From NCBI GenBank assembly GCA_010093605.1, contig MU004184.1:1259897-1323896 (forward strand): a DNA stretch of 64,000 nt. The letters run 5' to 3'. Under the pieces are notes generated by a model, which was given only the letters and a program-made list of their open reading frames with translations, had not been told where the DNA came from and searched no databases. Position numbers and translations under genes: made by a program. This DNA is from Lophium mytilinum. Taxonomy: Eukaryota > Ascomycota > Dothideomycetes > Mytilinidiales > Mytilinidiaceae. Positions 54,092-64,000 of the stretch are shown in pieces. Numbering within the stretch: position 1 is the first letter of the stretch; each line of letters opens with the position of its first letter.

Positions 54092-57065
54092 TTATTCTGG
54101 TATCTTGCTCGTCCAAGCCATGAAAGTGACCCCGTGGACGGGAATCTCCCCCTTTTCGTTGGTCTCGACGTCGTCCCCGTTGACGATCTCGGTAAAGGTC
54201 CGCTTCGTGTTCTGCACAACACCGTCGTCAGCACAACTTTGAGCAACGCATTAAACAACAACAACGGCTATCGAAGACGATACGTCGGCGCCATGACCTG
54301 GCGTCAAATAAATTCACTGATACTCCAGGTCCTTTCCGGAATGCGTGCAGCCATTTTCCCTCGGCGAGTACCAGGGCGAGGTTTTATGCAGCCAGGAAAC
54401 CGCGTCAACGAACAACGCATCGAGCAGCGACCTCAGCGACGTCCTTATGGCATACACCGCCTCTCCGATGGTTTCCGTGCCACGGTAGAGAATGGCATGC
54501 GGTAGAGACCGACTGCTATGCGTGCTTGGCTACGCTGGCATCGGCCAAAGAGGGCTCTCCACCAGTACAGCGCCCTCGACGACACAACACCAGCAACTCC
54601 AGTCCGTGGGACTTTGTGAACACCAGTACCTCTACGAGCTCAGCAGCATTGTGAGATACTGGGATAGGCCATATGCCTCTATGCCTCAGCGTTGCTGAGG
54701 TCGGCAATCCACGCCCTGCTCCCGAACTTCTCCGCTAGCTCATCCTACATCCCACCCCGACAGCTACAGCAACGTGCATTGCAGTGCATTTAGGGCCGTC
54801 TGCTAGGTTGAATCAAACTAACAAAACTCCATTAACCATGAGCAGATAGGTCCCCTCCTCATAGCATTGGCCAGGCAGCGTCCAGACGAGATGCGGTCGG
54901 CGGCGGTCTTCATCTTCCACTTCTTCCTCCTCTTCCGCAGCACAACACCACACCACCCCATCATCGGGACACAAGCCCTAGACGACATGGCCAGCTCGTC
55001 CACGGAATAGCTTTCTGCGTGAACGAAGGTAGGTCGATGAATCGGCCATAGGTCACAACAACTGGGACGCGTCGTACCCGGCCCCCTCTGCGTCCACACT
55101 TGATGTTCTCTCTAAGATCGAGCTTGTGCTCCATGCCACGGTCCATGAATAATTGGGCGGGTTCTATACTGGTTGATGGCCGTCTAGGAAATGAATGAGG
55201 GGATGAAACAACGCTTCGTGAGAGCGGCCAAAGCTCGAGCCTTCATGGCATAGACTGAAGCTTGCTCTTCAGCTGGAATAAAGACACACATCGAGGCACC
55301 CGAAGACGTATGTTGTGAAGCATTCGGCATCGGTGTCGATGCCTGGAGACATGGCGTGATTGAGCACTCATCTCGTAAGGAGCCCAGGTCCTGGCGCCAG
55401 TGTCTCCATTTTTTCTCGCATACTTCGATACATAACGTTTCGTTTCTTTTCCTCAAGTCTTCTCTTCCTCAAGTCTTCCCTTCCTCAAGTTCATTGATGT
55501 CTGGGGTCATCTATCTCTTTCGGCTCTTCTCTTTTTAGTCTTCTTTCCAAGCTTTCCAAACTCTTTCCAGTTCAATTCACTGCGAGCGTTGCTCTACTCC
55601 CAGGATGGTGGTGGTCCATAGATTTGATTGCTTCTTGCTTGGGCGGTCTGCTAGCCAGCAGGCTACTCTGGCATCGCCATCCCAGTTTATGGCAGACTAG
55701 CGAAGGCTTCGCACGGAAGCTCCAGAGAACATCATGCGGAAAGGAAATGAAATTACTGACCTCGAGTTCTTCTCCTTCGAGAACGGCAATCTGGCTCAGG
55801 GTGCTGTAGCGACTCCATAGCGATTCTTTAGACAGCCAAGTCGTGAACTTGACTTCCACCTCGCCCAAGGGCAAGGAAAATAAGGGGTTTGCAGACGTCA
55901 AGATGGTCAAGGGCGTTGACTTGATCTGATTGTCGAAAACTTGCTTCCACTTTTCATGCCGGAATCGAGGCTCATTGTCATCGAACGTCCACGTCAGGTC
56001 GTGCAGTTTGCTTTCCCAGGTCGTAGTCATGGTCGCGGACTTTGTTTGGTTGTCTGAGTAGGGGCAAACATCATCAGAAATGTCGCAAGATTTGAAGTAG
56101 TAAAGTCAGGGGCTATTGCAGCTGACAAACTCAGGGGTCGCGTCATGATTCCACGCAGAAACGAGGTTGAGCTCGGCTTTACTGACAGTCTTCAATGTTC
56201 CATATCATCCCAAGCACACCGCCAGGTTTCAAGACTCGATGGATTTCGCGCAAGGATTCCTGGTTGGCGAACCAATGGAAGGCCTGCGGGTATATACGTG
56301 TCAGCAATGACGCTGTCCCCGGAAATCCCAATATTGAGGCCGCAGGTATGCAAGATCCATGCCGGAAGATCTATAGCTGCATGACTGTTCAAGAAAGATG
56401 GAACATGCTGGGTTGAACTGGACACAAAGCGTGGAGAAGATTACGAGAGGTGTTTGAGAGAGATGACGCGGCCGGAAGCAATGAAAAGAGGGGTTGCAGT
56501 GCAGAGTTTAAGTATCGGAGAAGAACGACTTGATTTGAAGAGGCAGGATCGGGCGGCGTAATCTTGCTGCTGTGTGAGGCATGCTGCATCCCGAAGGGAG
56601 GGGTTTGCGTCTACCCAGGAACAGGATCGGGATCGCACGGCTGCTACCCGCAATTACCCAGAGGAAAACTCCATAGACGGTTCAGAAAGAAGATGGAAGC
56701 GAATGGATATGTACCTGCGCGGCAAAAACAGCATCGATTGTCCCATCCGCTGCGGGAATGGCGGTGGAGGATCCGTCACGGCTGTCGACGCGGGGGAGGT
56801 GCTTCCTTTCCAATCCGCTCCGCATACCTGCATGAGGCTCAACCGCCAAGATGTCGAAGGCCTCCTCTCGGGCAGCAAGCAGCTCCGTGAATTTGCCAGT
56901 CCCAGAGGCCAGATCCACCATGCGAGCATCGCGGACACCGCGCACTCCAGCCGAGTCCAGCAGCTTAGTCACCGCGTTCGCCGGGTAGGAGGGCCGATGC
57001 TGGTCATACAGGAGGCCTTTCGCGAAGCCGGTTCGCGCTCGTTCGGACAGCTTCGTGGTCGCCAT
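54092..57065 (-). CDS. SAM-dependent methyltransferase (type 11, Tam/Crg1-like)
   Basis: Exons 56715-57065, 56187-56283, 55761-56053 and 54092-54211 give 286 aa, all phases consistent. Start MATTKLSERARTGFAKGLL; SAM motif I is VDLASGTGKFTELL, followed by DILAVEPHAGM and DGTIDAVFAAQ. Exon 2 is AFHWFANQESLREIHRVLKP then GGVLGMIWNIED; exon 3 holds WESKLHDLTWTFDDNEPRFR, FSLPLGEVEVKFTTWLSKES and QIAVLEGEELE. The last exon, NTKRTFTEIVNGDDVETNEK then GEIPVHGVTFMAWTSKIPE, is the usual C-terminus of this fungal family but sits 1549 nt away. Intron 1 is also long (431 nt). Substrate unknown; likely cytosolic small-molecule methylation. Confidence 0.8.
54212..55760 (-). other. 1549-nt intron, probable insertion
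   Basis: Between donor GTCAGT (55760) and acceptor GTTGTGCAG (54212). Introns elsewhere in the window are mostly 47-85 nt. The interior has no intact gene; a 16-bp tandem repeat (CCTCAAGTCTTCTCTT, about 2.6 copies) lies at 55451-55490. I found no clear terminal inverted repeats or transposase signature, so the origin is open. Confidence 0.6.
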
Positions 57066-58569
57066 GGTGGTATGCCGTCTTGCGTGCGGAACGCGTCGTC
57101 TGGGGATGCGGAGAAGTGGTGTCGATGCCAACTGCAGGCTGCGGGCTGGCGTTGAGGAGGCCTAGCAATAGAGGAATCGCATCATGGAAGGCTAACGTGG
57201 CGTCTGCTTGTGGCGGTAGCGGAGCGGTGCCAAAGACAGCGATGTGCCCCTGTCCCACAATTCTTTTCGGTGCCCCTGTCTGCGATTCTCCAGCTGCCAG
57301 CCAATCGAAGGCCCACCGTGGGGTCCCAGCTCGACGCCGACGGGCGCCAGGGCGGCGGTATCCTGGCATGGTGCATATATAGAAACAGATGGTGGTGCGG
57401 GAGCTCGAGCTCACTGTGCGGCTTCTCGAGGCATGTGGTTCAGGAGGACAGCGCTCCCAGCAGATGCTGCGCTGGGAAACGGGGTCATGGCCCATGGCGC
57501 GCAAATACTGCTCTCAGCTGGCAGTGCAGTGCAAGACAGCGAATGCTGGAGAGGGCTGTGAGGGACCCGGACGCTGACTGCTGAAGAAGCCTCGACCCGT
57601 GGCTGCTCCTGGTGCATCCGCATCCGCAACCGTGGGTAGGCAGGCTCAACCACGGATCGTCTTCGCCTCCTAAAGCATTTGGGTGCCGCCGTTATACTCC
57701 TGCACGAAGCCCTGTCCGGGGCAGACACACCACCTATAGCCATTCTCACACTACATTGTTGTAATACCCTTTTTCTACCAAGCCTGCGATCTACCAGACG
57801 GCGTCATTGCCCGCCGACCCGCTCGAAAGCTAAACACCAGAGCCCAGCCGAGACCCTTCTTCGACGTCGTCGTCCATTGCAACCAGCTCTACGCTTGCTT
57901 CTGCTTCTCCGAGCAGGTTCCTCTCGTTCTTCTCCTGCAACCGTGCCGGCTTTCTTCGAGTCTGGTGAGTGCTGTCCGTTTCTCCTGACCGCGCCGAGAG
58001 CTTTGGCCGCCGACGTCCGTCAAAAAAACTCCACAACAACACCTCGCCCTCGACATCTCCACCCCCCTACAACAACCACACCATCGACATCTCCACCAGT
58101 CGCTCTCCGGGCTGTGTCTCCTACATCACCGTACATCTCTCCCAGCGTGTCTGCCTACGATTTACGCTTCAACGAGATCTCATTCGAGACCTCAGCGATC
58201 CGTCATCGAGGCAGCGCGACAACAGCTTCGCGTCCCAGCTGTGCCTACGCCCGATCCACATTTCCGCTCTCTAGAATCTTCGCCATTCGCTCCCGGATAC
58301 ACAGTCAAAACACGACGCTAACACCATTGCGCGGTTCCGCAGAAACTTCACAGATTCGCCAAACCCTCTCCTTCAACCCTGACGTCTTACGAGATCACGA
58401 CCAAAACCTCCCTGCATTCTCTCGCTCGCATATGTGCCCACCTGGACCGCGGCAATCTCTCATGATCCTTTCCCTTTGGTTGTCATGAGCATTGGATAAT
58501 TCCTTACCGGGCATTTCCTCTTGTCAGCGGTGCATAAGTTAGCGTCGGAAAAGCATTGCATTACACACC
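57066..58569. promoter_or_regulatory. divergent region with long C-rich leader
   Basis: 1.5 kb between the methyltransferase and the disordered-protein gene. 57690-58569 is pyrimidine-rich on the plus strand and looks like a long 5' leader; the 269-codon frame inside it is low-complexity and does not start at the gene. Confidence 0.5.
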
Positions 58570-61500
58570 ATGCCTGTCACCAGTTTCCTGCGTCGGAAGT
58601 CCACCGGCAATGAGTTGGAGACAAGCACCGATCCGGGTGCCTCGTCTCATGGAACGTTCCGCACATTAGATCGAGCAGAGGTCGAGGCACAAGCTGCGGC
58701 TAGAGCAGCAGAGCAAGAGAAGTCACAATCTAAGAAGGGACTCTTCAGCAGATTCAGCGGTGGCAGCAACAAGCCTCCTGGCGGCGCGAATCGTCGACAG
58801 CACTCCTTCGAAGACGAATCCCCCGGTGGTCAGAGGTACGCTTGGCAATCTCCCCCTCATTATCTTTCTACTAATTCTGACTTAGGGGTAGCAATGGAAG
58901 TAGTGCTGCAAATTCAGCGCTTTCTCGCGTCTACGACACCTCATCCCAATCCGCTCGTCATAGCTCCAGTTCAACCCTTCCCTCCGCAGACGACGACAAT
59001 ATGTTCGCCAATTCTCACCCGCACTCATCACCAAATCATTCTGCACTGCGATCAACACATACGTGGGGAGGTCAGGGAGGCCCTCAAGTCCCTCAGAAGT
59101 CCAATACGGAGCGCCCAAATGCGCAGTTCCGCGAGAGATCTCAGACTCAGTCAAGCTATGCCAGTACAGCTATCGCCCCGCGTGTTGAGGCCAGCTTACC
59201 ACCCGCGACCAGCAGCTTTTCGAGCGAGTTTGATAACATGTTCGAATCCTTAGAGACGCAAGCAAAACCTGTGAGTGTACATGCTAGCATTCCGCACGTA
59301 CCATGGGAAATCATGGACGCTAATGTTTGCCCAGAGCAATGCTAGACTGGCAGCACCAACAGCACAAGAGTCAACTCTTACTACGCCTGGCCGATCCCTG
59401 CTCGCCGGTAGACAGCGGTTTCAGCACGACCCTCTGAACGTAGAGAGATCTCTCCACGTCGACCCAGCCCCAGCGTCTTGGGATAGTAGGGACTCGGGCG
59501 AACATCTGATCATCTCTCCTACCGATTCAGAGATGGCGCCGCCTCCCGTACCTCCGCACGCCCATCTAAGGACGCCATCACCATCTCAACAGGCTCCCGC
59601 ATCCCGTGAGTCAGACACCACGGAGGCCCTCTATGGAGGAGTGTCCAACGGCGGAGGTACTAGATATTACAGTGCGGTGGGATCAACCAACCAATTTTCC
59701 AAAGGAAAGGGCAAAGCCCCAATGCCCGCGGCTTCATCCACTGCCCGCGAACCGCTCCGTGAATCGCTTTCGACTTCCGCAGCTACCCGACAGCCGCTCT
59801 CGACGTCACTCCCTCCACGCCAAACCATTTCCTCGGTCTCTTCCACAAGCACCCTACAGACGCCTTCTTCATCTCAGTCCGCCTCGAACAACGCGACACC
59901 ACGTGCAAAAGGTCATTCGCTCGTGGATGGTGCTCGCATGGAGTCTGTCCCTCTAAACTCTTCACCTGCAGTCGGCACCGATGCTGAAGACACACCCTTG
60001 TTCGATGCAGCAACTATATCCTCCGTCAACGCAGCCCGACGATTTGCGGAAAGCGACCCACCTAGGCGCGTGATGCGAGCTGACGACTTTCGGAGGGAGC
60101 AGATGCTCGCAAACTCCAGGCCTCCCCCGCAAGATGACAGCAGTGAGGAGGAGAACGAGTATGAAGATGAAGACGAGGAAGAACGTCATCAGGCCCAACG
60201 AGAACTTCGCCGTCGTCAAGAAGCACAGCTTGCGGCGAGTCGTGAGGTTATGAGACGCACGGTTGGCAACGACAGCGCGCGCCCAGCGAGCCAGGCTGGT
60301 ACAATCCCGTCTTCGGGTTTCCCTGCGCACATGTCTCTCTATGACGACTGGGATGAGAACGCAGATATGCCTCTCGGTATTCTCAAAGCTCACGGATTTC
60401 CTACACATGGTCGCCCGCCGACCCAACCAGCAAACTACACACCATCCTACACTGGCATCGCAGAGCGTCCAGCTTCCGCTGGTCCTTTGGGCGGCAACGG
60501 AGCAGCTCGATCTAGCGTACCAGTCTTCGCTCGAAACTTGCCTTTGGATCCTTTCCGCGTCGAAATTCCCACGGACCGTCAGTCATTCCACCTTGGCGGG
60601 GGCATGCAACCAGGCCCACGCTCGTCAACGGGTCCACCTTCTGCTTACGGGGGAAGTACCAACATGAGCTACATGGATGTGATCCAGGCCGAGGAGCGAG
60701 CTAAGGCCATTCGGAGAGGAAGTCCTGGACAGAGGCACTTCGGGTATGGTGAAACGCTCCACAACCAGATGCCCCGCACGCAAACCATGTCGTCCATGAT
60801 GCAACCGCCATGGGGATCTCAGCAATTCCAGCAACCTCAAATCCCGCAGCAGCAATTTCAGCCTCAACAGCCGTTTCCTATGATGCCTCAGATGCCAATG
60901 GGAGGGCAGCCCGGCGGCGGCGCAGAGTTCCAAATGGCGTTCATGATGGCGCAGCAGATGTTGATGCAGCAGCAGCAGCAAGCAGCCATGGCAGGCCAAA
61001 TGGGGCAGATGAACATAGGCGGGCACCCACAGCCTTCAAACCCGTACGCATTCCAGACGAACGGATTTCTGGCTCCAAATCGGGCTCAAAACCCCAATCA
61101 ACTGCGCCCACCGTCAGTGGCTTCTAACGTCTCCGGCGCGAGGCCGTACGGGCCAAACCGCACGATCTCGACCCCCAATCCGCAGGCTCGAGCACCGCAA
61201 ATAGGTAATGTATCACTTGACAGCGGATTCACCTCCCCTTTCCTTGGCATTTCTTCACAAAACGGCGGTGGCTATGCCCCGTCTATCGCTCCGTCTGAAA
61301 GATCTAACATTGGCTTAGCTTCACGGTACCGACCCGTCGTGGCCCCGCCGCCACCGGAGGCTACGTCGACTGGGTCGTCTTTGACGGCCCAGGCGACCGC
61401 TGGCGCTCCGGGGGCGGCGGGTGCGGCGAACCGGGCGGCGGCGCCCCCTGCGGGTGGCGAGGCAGAGGACGCGGCGTGGAAGAGCCTGGGGGAGAGGCGG

Positions 61501-61575
61501 AAGAAGTGGGGAAAGAAGGGGAAGAAGGGGAAGAAGGGGGAGGGGTTGGGGGAGTTGTGGGCGGGGGAGGAGTAG
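58570..61575 (+). CDS. large intrinsically disordered protein (hypothetical)
   Basis: Exons 58570-58835, 58886-59270 and 59335-61575 (50- and 64-nt introns, in phase) give 963 aa. Start MPVTSFLRRKSTGNELETST. Ser/Pro/Ala/Gln-rich almost throughout. Likely conserved islands are the N-terminal KKGLFSRFSGGSNKPPGG, ATISSVNAARRFAESDPPRR, the acidic SSEEENEYEDEDEEERHQ leading into a charged helix, DDWDENADMPLGILKAHGFP, and MSYMDVIQAEERAKAIRRGS. A Met/Gln-rich segment and a lysine/glycine-rich end (GKKGKKGKKGEGLGELW) follow. No enzymatic domain or membrane segment. I do not recognise a named family. Confidence 0.72.
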
Positions 61576-63004
61576 GGGGCGTGGGGGGTTTGGGGAAGTT
61601 AGGTGATTAATGGGAACGAATACGTGGGCCTACGGGCCTTTAATACGGCGGAAGCGGCCAAGGCGGCCAAAACTTCTTGTAATAATAGACTTTCTCTTCC
61701 TTGATTTTGTTGTCCCTAATGCGTGAGCCTACTCATGCCGCTAACGACCTATGTTCTACTTTTAGACCTACACGAAGGCCCCTAATGTCTGATAAAGTGC
61801 GCATAACGTACCCTCTTTTACTCCTTGTTTAAACCTATGCGCCCCTAAATTTTCACGCCAAGGCACCCTAATCGTCCCTTGTACTTCCGTTTTCGTGCCG
61901 CTCTATCGCCTAATAAAGTACCAAAATCAACCACGCTTTCGCTCTCTTTTCAGGCCTATCCGTAGTTACTTCCACAAAACGCTTCTCTTATAACTTCCTA
62001 CATTTCTCCCCCACACTATTTCCTTACCGACACCACTTGAACCGCACTATTTCTACCTAGGCTTTGCGAGTATAGTAACATGCTTGCAGACCCGCACACC
62101 CTTTCATTCTCAGAAAATAACGATGTAAAGTTCTGCACACTCAGGATTAGACCCTAGTTGGTTGATAGACTGTGGATAGAGTAAATCCCTACGCCTTCCG
62201 AACTACACCACCTTTGCTACCACTCTGCCAGGACAGTAGCACCTTTGTAGACCCTCACACCCATATATAGTCTAAAACCCCGGATGTAAACTTCGATACC
62301 CTTGAAAGTAGACTGGCGAAAGAAGAACGCGAAAGAGAGGGGATTTTTCTAAGCGTCGTGAACCATCTCTTTCGCGTGTTCGGTTCGCGAGGACGGTGGG
62401 GTCTTGGAGGGTGGTCTAGGGGATGCAGGTTAAGGGGGAGAAAATGTAAAGCTCTAGACACTTGAAATCAGATTCTAGGAAAGCTGGATTACGACGTTGA
62501 GTTCGCGCGGGTGGTGCTTAGTGGCTGCGAGGGTAGTAGGTGTGTTGGAGGACCTCTGGCCTATACAGCCTTCAAAGGAGCGGATGTAAGGATTGCAAGA
62601 CTTTAAATTAGACTATGCTCGCGTGGATATCGTGAATGACTACATCATCCAATTCATAACAAGTTACAGATGCAAACTGCGGGGTTGGCAAGGCTGTTGG
62701 AGAACCTCAGGCCCATTGTTTATGAAATGGGAAGGATGTCGAGGCCCACGGACTCCAAACCAGACCATCCTCACATGATAATCCTGCGTGACCACACTGT
62801 TCAATTCACATTAAGTACCACTTCAGATTTGCGGGGTTGGAAAAGATACCAAAGACTCTCCTGCCTATCCATTAACAGATACATAGGATGTAAAGATTGA
62901 CACGCTCGAAACCAGACTACGCGCATGACATGTCCCAAAACGCCGCCAGAACGCTCCAATGCATGATCCCAAACCGAAATCCAAACAATATTAGCAGCAG
63001 ATAC
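61576..63004. other. gene-free block with degenerate array
   Basis: 1.4 kb. 61576-62060 is AT-rich 3' flank without recognised features; 62060-62930 is a degenerate tandem array, listed separately. Confidence 0.55.
62060..62930. repeat. degenerate ~150-bp tandem array (about six units)
   Basis: GATGTAAAG-like boxes at 62122, 62283, 62443, 62583, 62735 and 62887 (spacings 161, 160, 140, 152, 152 bp), each followed within about 25 bp by CTCGAAATCAGAC-like sequence and preceded by an ACCTC-GCC-AT stretch. Units are strongly diverged. The consensus does not resemble the arrays at 6.3 or 47.9 kb. Confidence 0.72.
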
Positions 63005-64000
63005 TCAGTGTCCATTCCTTCTCTTTGCTTCCTCCAGCGCCGCCTTGAGCCTAGCAGCCTTTATTGCCTCTTCGTTCAACGGCGGCGCAGCCCCCGGGGT
63101 ACCACCTTGTGAGCCAACCCCTGCTAAGGTCTGCTTGATAAGAGCCTCTCCCTCCCTGAGATCCTCTTCTAGCACACCCAGCCTGCGCACTAGTTCGCCC
63201 TTCAACCGCTCCTCGCCCTCCTTCAGCTCTTTCTCCAATCCAGCTACTGTAGGCTTCTCCTTCTCAGCACCTAGATTCTCTGCCTTGGCTGCAGCAATTT
63301 CAGCCTCAATAACCGCCCCATTAAGCACAAGCTCCACCTCATTAAACCTCGTCATTAGATCCTTAGAACTCCGCTCCAGCGCCTTAAGCACCTGATCCGC
63401 GAGCCTCACAGCCTCCACTCCATTCTCCGCCTGCACCTCCCTCGGCGAGATCTTCCCTAAGACAGCCACAATCTCATCCCTAAACCCCTGATTCGCACCA
63501 ACCGACCTCACAACCGCCTCCTCAATATCTCTCACCAAATCCGCGACCCTATCCGCGCGCTCACTCTTCGCCCTCAACACAGCCTGCCTCTCCGCATTCT
63601 CAAAATGCCGCTCCACACTCTTCATCTTCGCGATATTCCCCGCCGCATACAGCGGCTGAATCTCCGTCCGCTTATAACGCTTATCCCGCTCCGCGACCAA
63701 CATCGTAATGCGTCCATGCCGTAGCTCCACCGCCTCATGGAACCTGCCCAGCATCTCAATCACCATCACTGTCGGCGGCGGCGCGCCCTCCCTCGCCTCC
63801 AGCGCCTCGACGCCCGCTACGCTCGTCTCAAGCAGCTTCTCGCACTCCCCGAGCCCGCCCATGAGCCCGCGCACGCCCTCTTGCAGCTGCTCGTACCCCT
63901 TGTCGAAGACGCCCTCAACGAAGCGTGCGTACTCCTCGCGGTCTTCCTTGGCTTTCCGCCGCGCTTCCTCGGCTTTGAACTCGTCTTCCAGCGAGCCGAT
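63005..64000 (-). CDS. coiled-coil protein, C-terminal part (5' end outside window)
   Basis: Open from the window edge to a stop at 63005, 331 codons. Mostly long charged helices: SLEDEFKAEEARRKAKEDRE, FVEGVFDKGYEQLQEGVRG, MLVAERDKRYKRTEIQPLY, then KMKSVERHFENAERQAVLRA and ADLVRDIEEAVVRSVGANQG. It ends with LNEEAIKAARLKAALEEAK then RRNGH. Heptad-like patterns suggest a coiled coil. No signal peptide or TM in the visible part. Family not recognised. Confidence 0.7.
   Translation of the reverse strand: MGSLEDEFKAEEARRKAKEDREEYARFVEGVFDKGYEQLQEGVRGLMGGLGECEKLLETSVAGVEALEAREGAPPPTVMVIEMLGRFHEAVELRHGRITMLVAERDKRYKRTEIQPLYAAGNIAKMKSVERHFENAERQAVLRAKSERADRVADLVRDIEEAVVRSVGANQGFRDEIVAVLGKISPREVQAENGVEAVRLADQVLKALERSSKDLMTRFNEVELVLNGAVIEAEIAAAKAENLGAEKEKPTVAGLEKELKEGEERLKGELVRRLGVLEEDLREGEALIKQTLAGVGSQGGTPGAAPPLNEEAIKAARLKAALEEAKRRNGH

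Noticed and set aside
57679-58488. 269-codon plus-strand frame before the disordered-protein gene
   Set aside because: Pyrimidine-rich leader translated as Ser/Pro/Arg low complexity; the next gene has its own clear ATG.
1-64000. LTR, retroviral, Polinton or DNA-transposon cores and CRISPR arrays
   Set aside because: No reverse transcriptase, integrase, capsid, DDE transposase or regularly spaced identical repeat pattern was seen on either strand.

Overview
The window looks like chromosomal DNA of a filamentous ascomycete (Pezizomycotina, most likely Dothideomycetes). The evidence is many short introns (about 50-80 nt, GTRNGT...YAG), gene density of one per 2-3 kb in core stretches, and fungus-specific families (Eis1, fungal Y_phosphatase3, DUF7726, fungal SLATT). 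Exons were joined by hand from splice consensus plus frame continuity. I saw no rRNA, tRNA, CRISPR, retroviral or other virus-like element.

Layout. 0-16.9 kb is core: CDC6 (5' part, truncated by the window edge), EIS1, a tyrosine phosphatase, a 2.7-kb gene-free block with a degenerate ~180-bp tandem array, eIF3j, a C2H2 transcription factor with a long leader, and phosphomannomutase. 17-26 kb is accessory: five co-oriented paralogues of a cysteine-rich family, each with a PPxY motif ahead of a zinc-ligand-like cysteine cluster. Two of the five carry frame-breaking changes. 26-37 kb holds an orphan gene, an amino-acid permease, a nucleoside-deoxyribosyltransferase-like gene, a fungal SLATT two-TM gene and a DUF7726 gene. 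37.9-47.6 kb is dense housekeeping: Rad60/Esc2-like SUMO-like protein, LSM6, a small mitochondrial membrane protein, YSY6/RAMP4, AP-3 delta and EMC2. 47.6-64 kb mixes repeats and lineage-specific genes: a second (~160-bp) degenerate array with minisatellites, two orphan genes, a methyltransferase with a 1.55-kb last intron, a large disordered protein, a third (~150-bp) degenerate array and a partial coiled-coil gene.

How the genes relate. Most neighbours are functionally unrelated, as is usual in fungi. Several pairs share divergent promoters: EIS1/phosphatase, Rad60-like/LSM6, the mitochondrial protein/YSY6, AP-3 delta/EMC2, and methyltransferase/disordered protein. YSY6, AP-3 delta and EMC2 all serve the endomembrane system. 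The best candidate for something undescribed is the PPxY/cysteine-cluster family at 18.8-25.4 kb. It has the layout of a soluble adaptor, possibly for WW-domain ubiquitin ligases of the Rsp5/Nedd4 type; that role is inference from motifs only.
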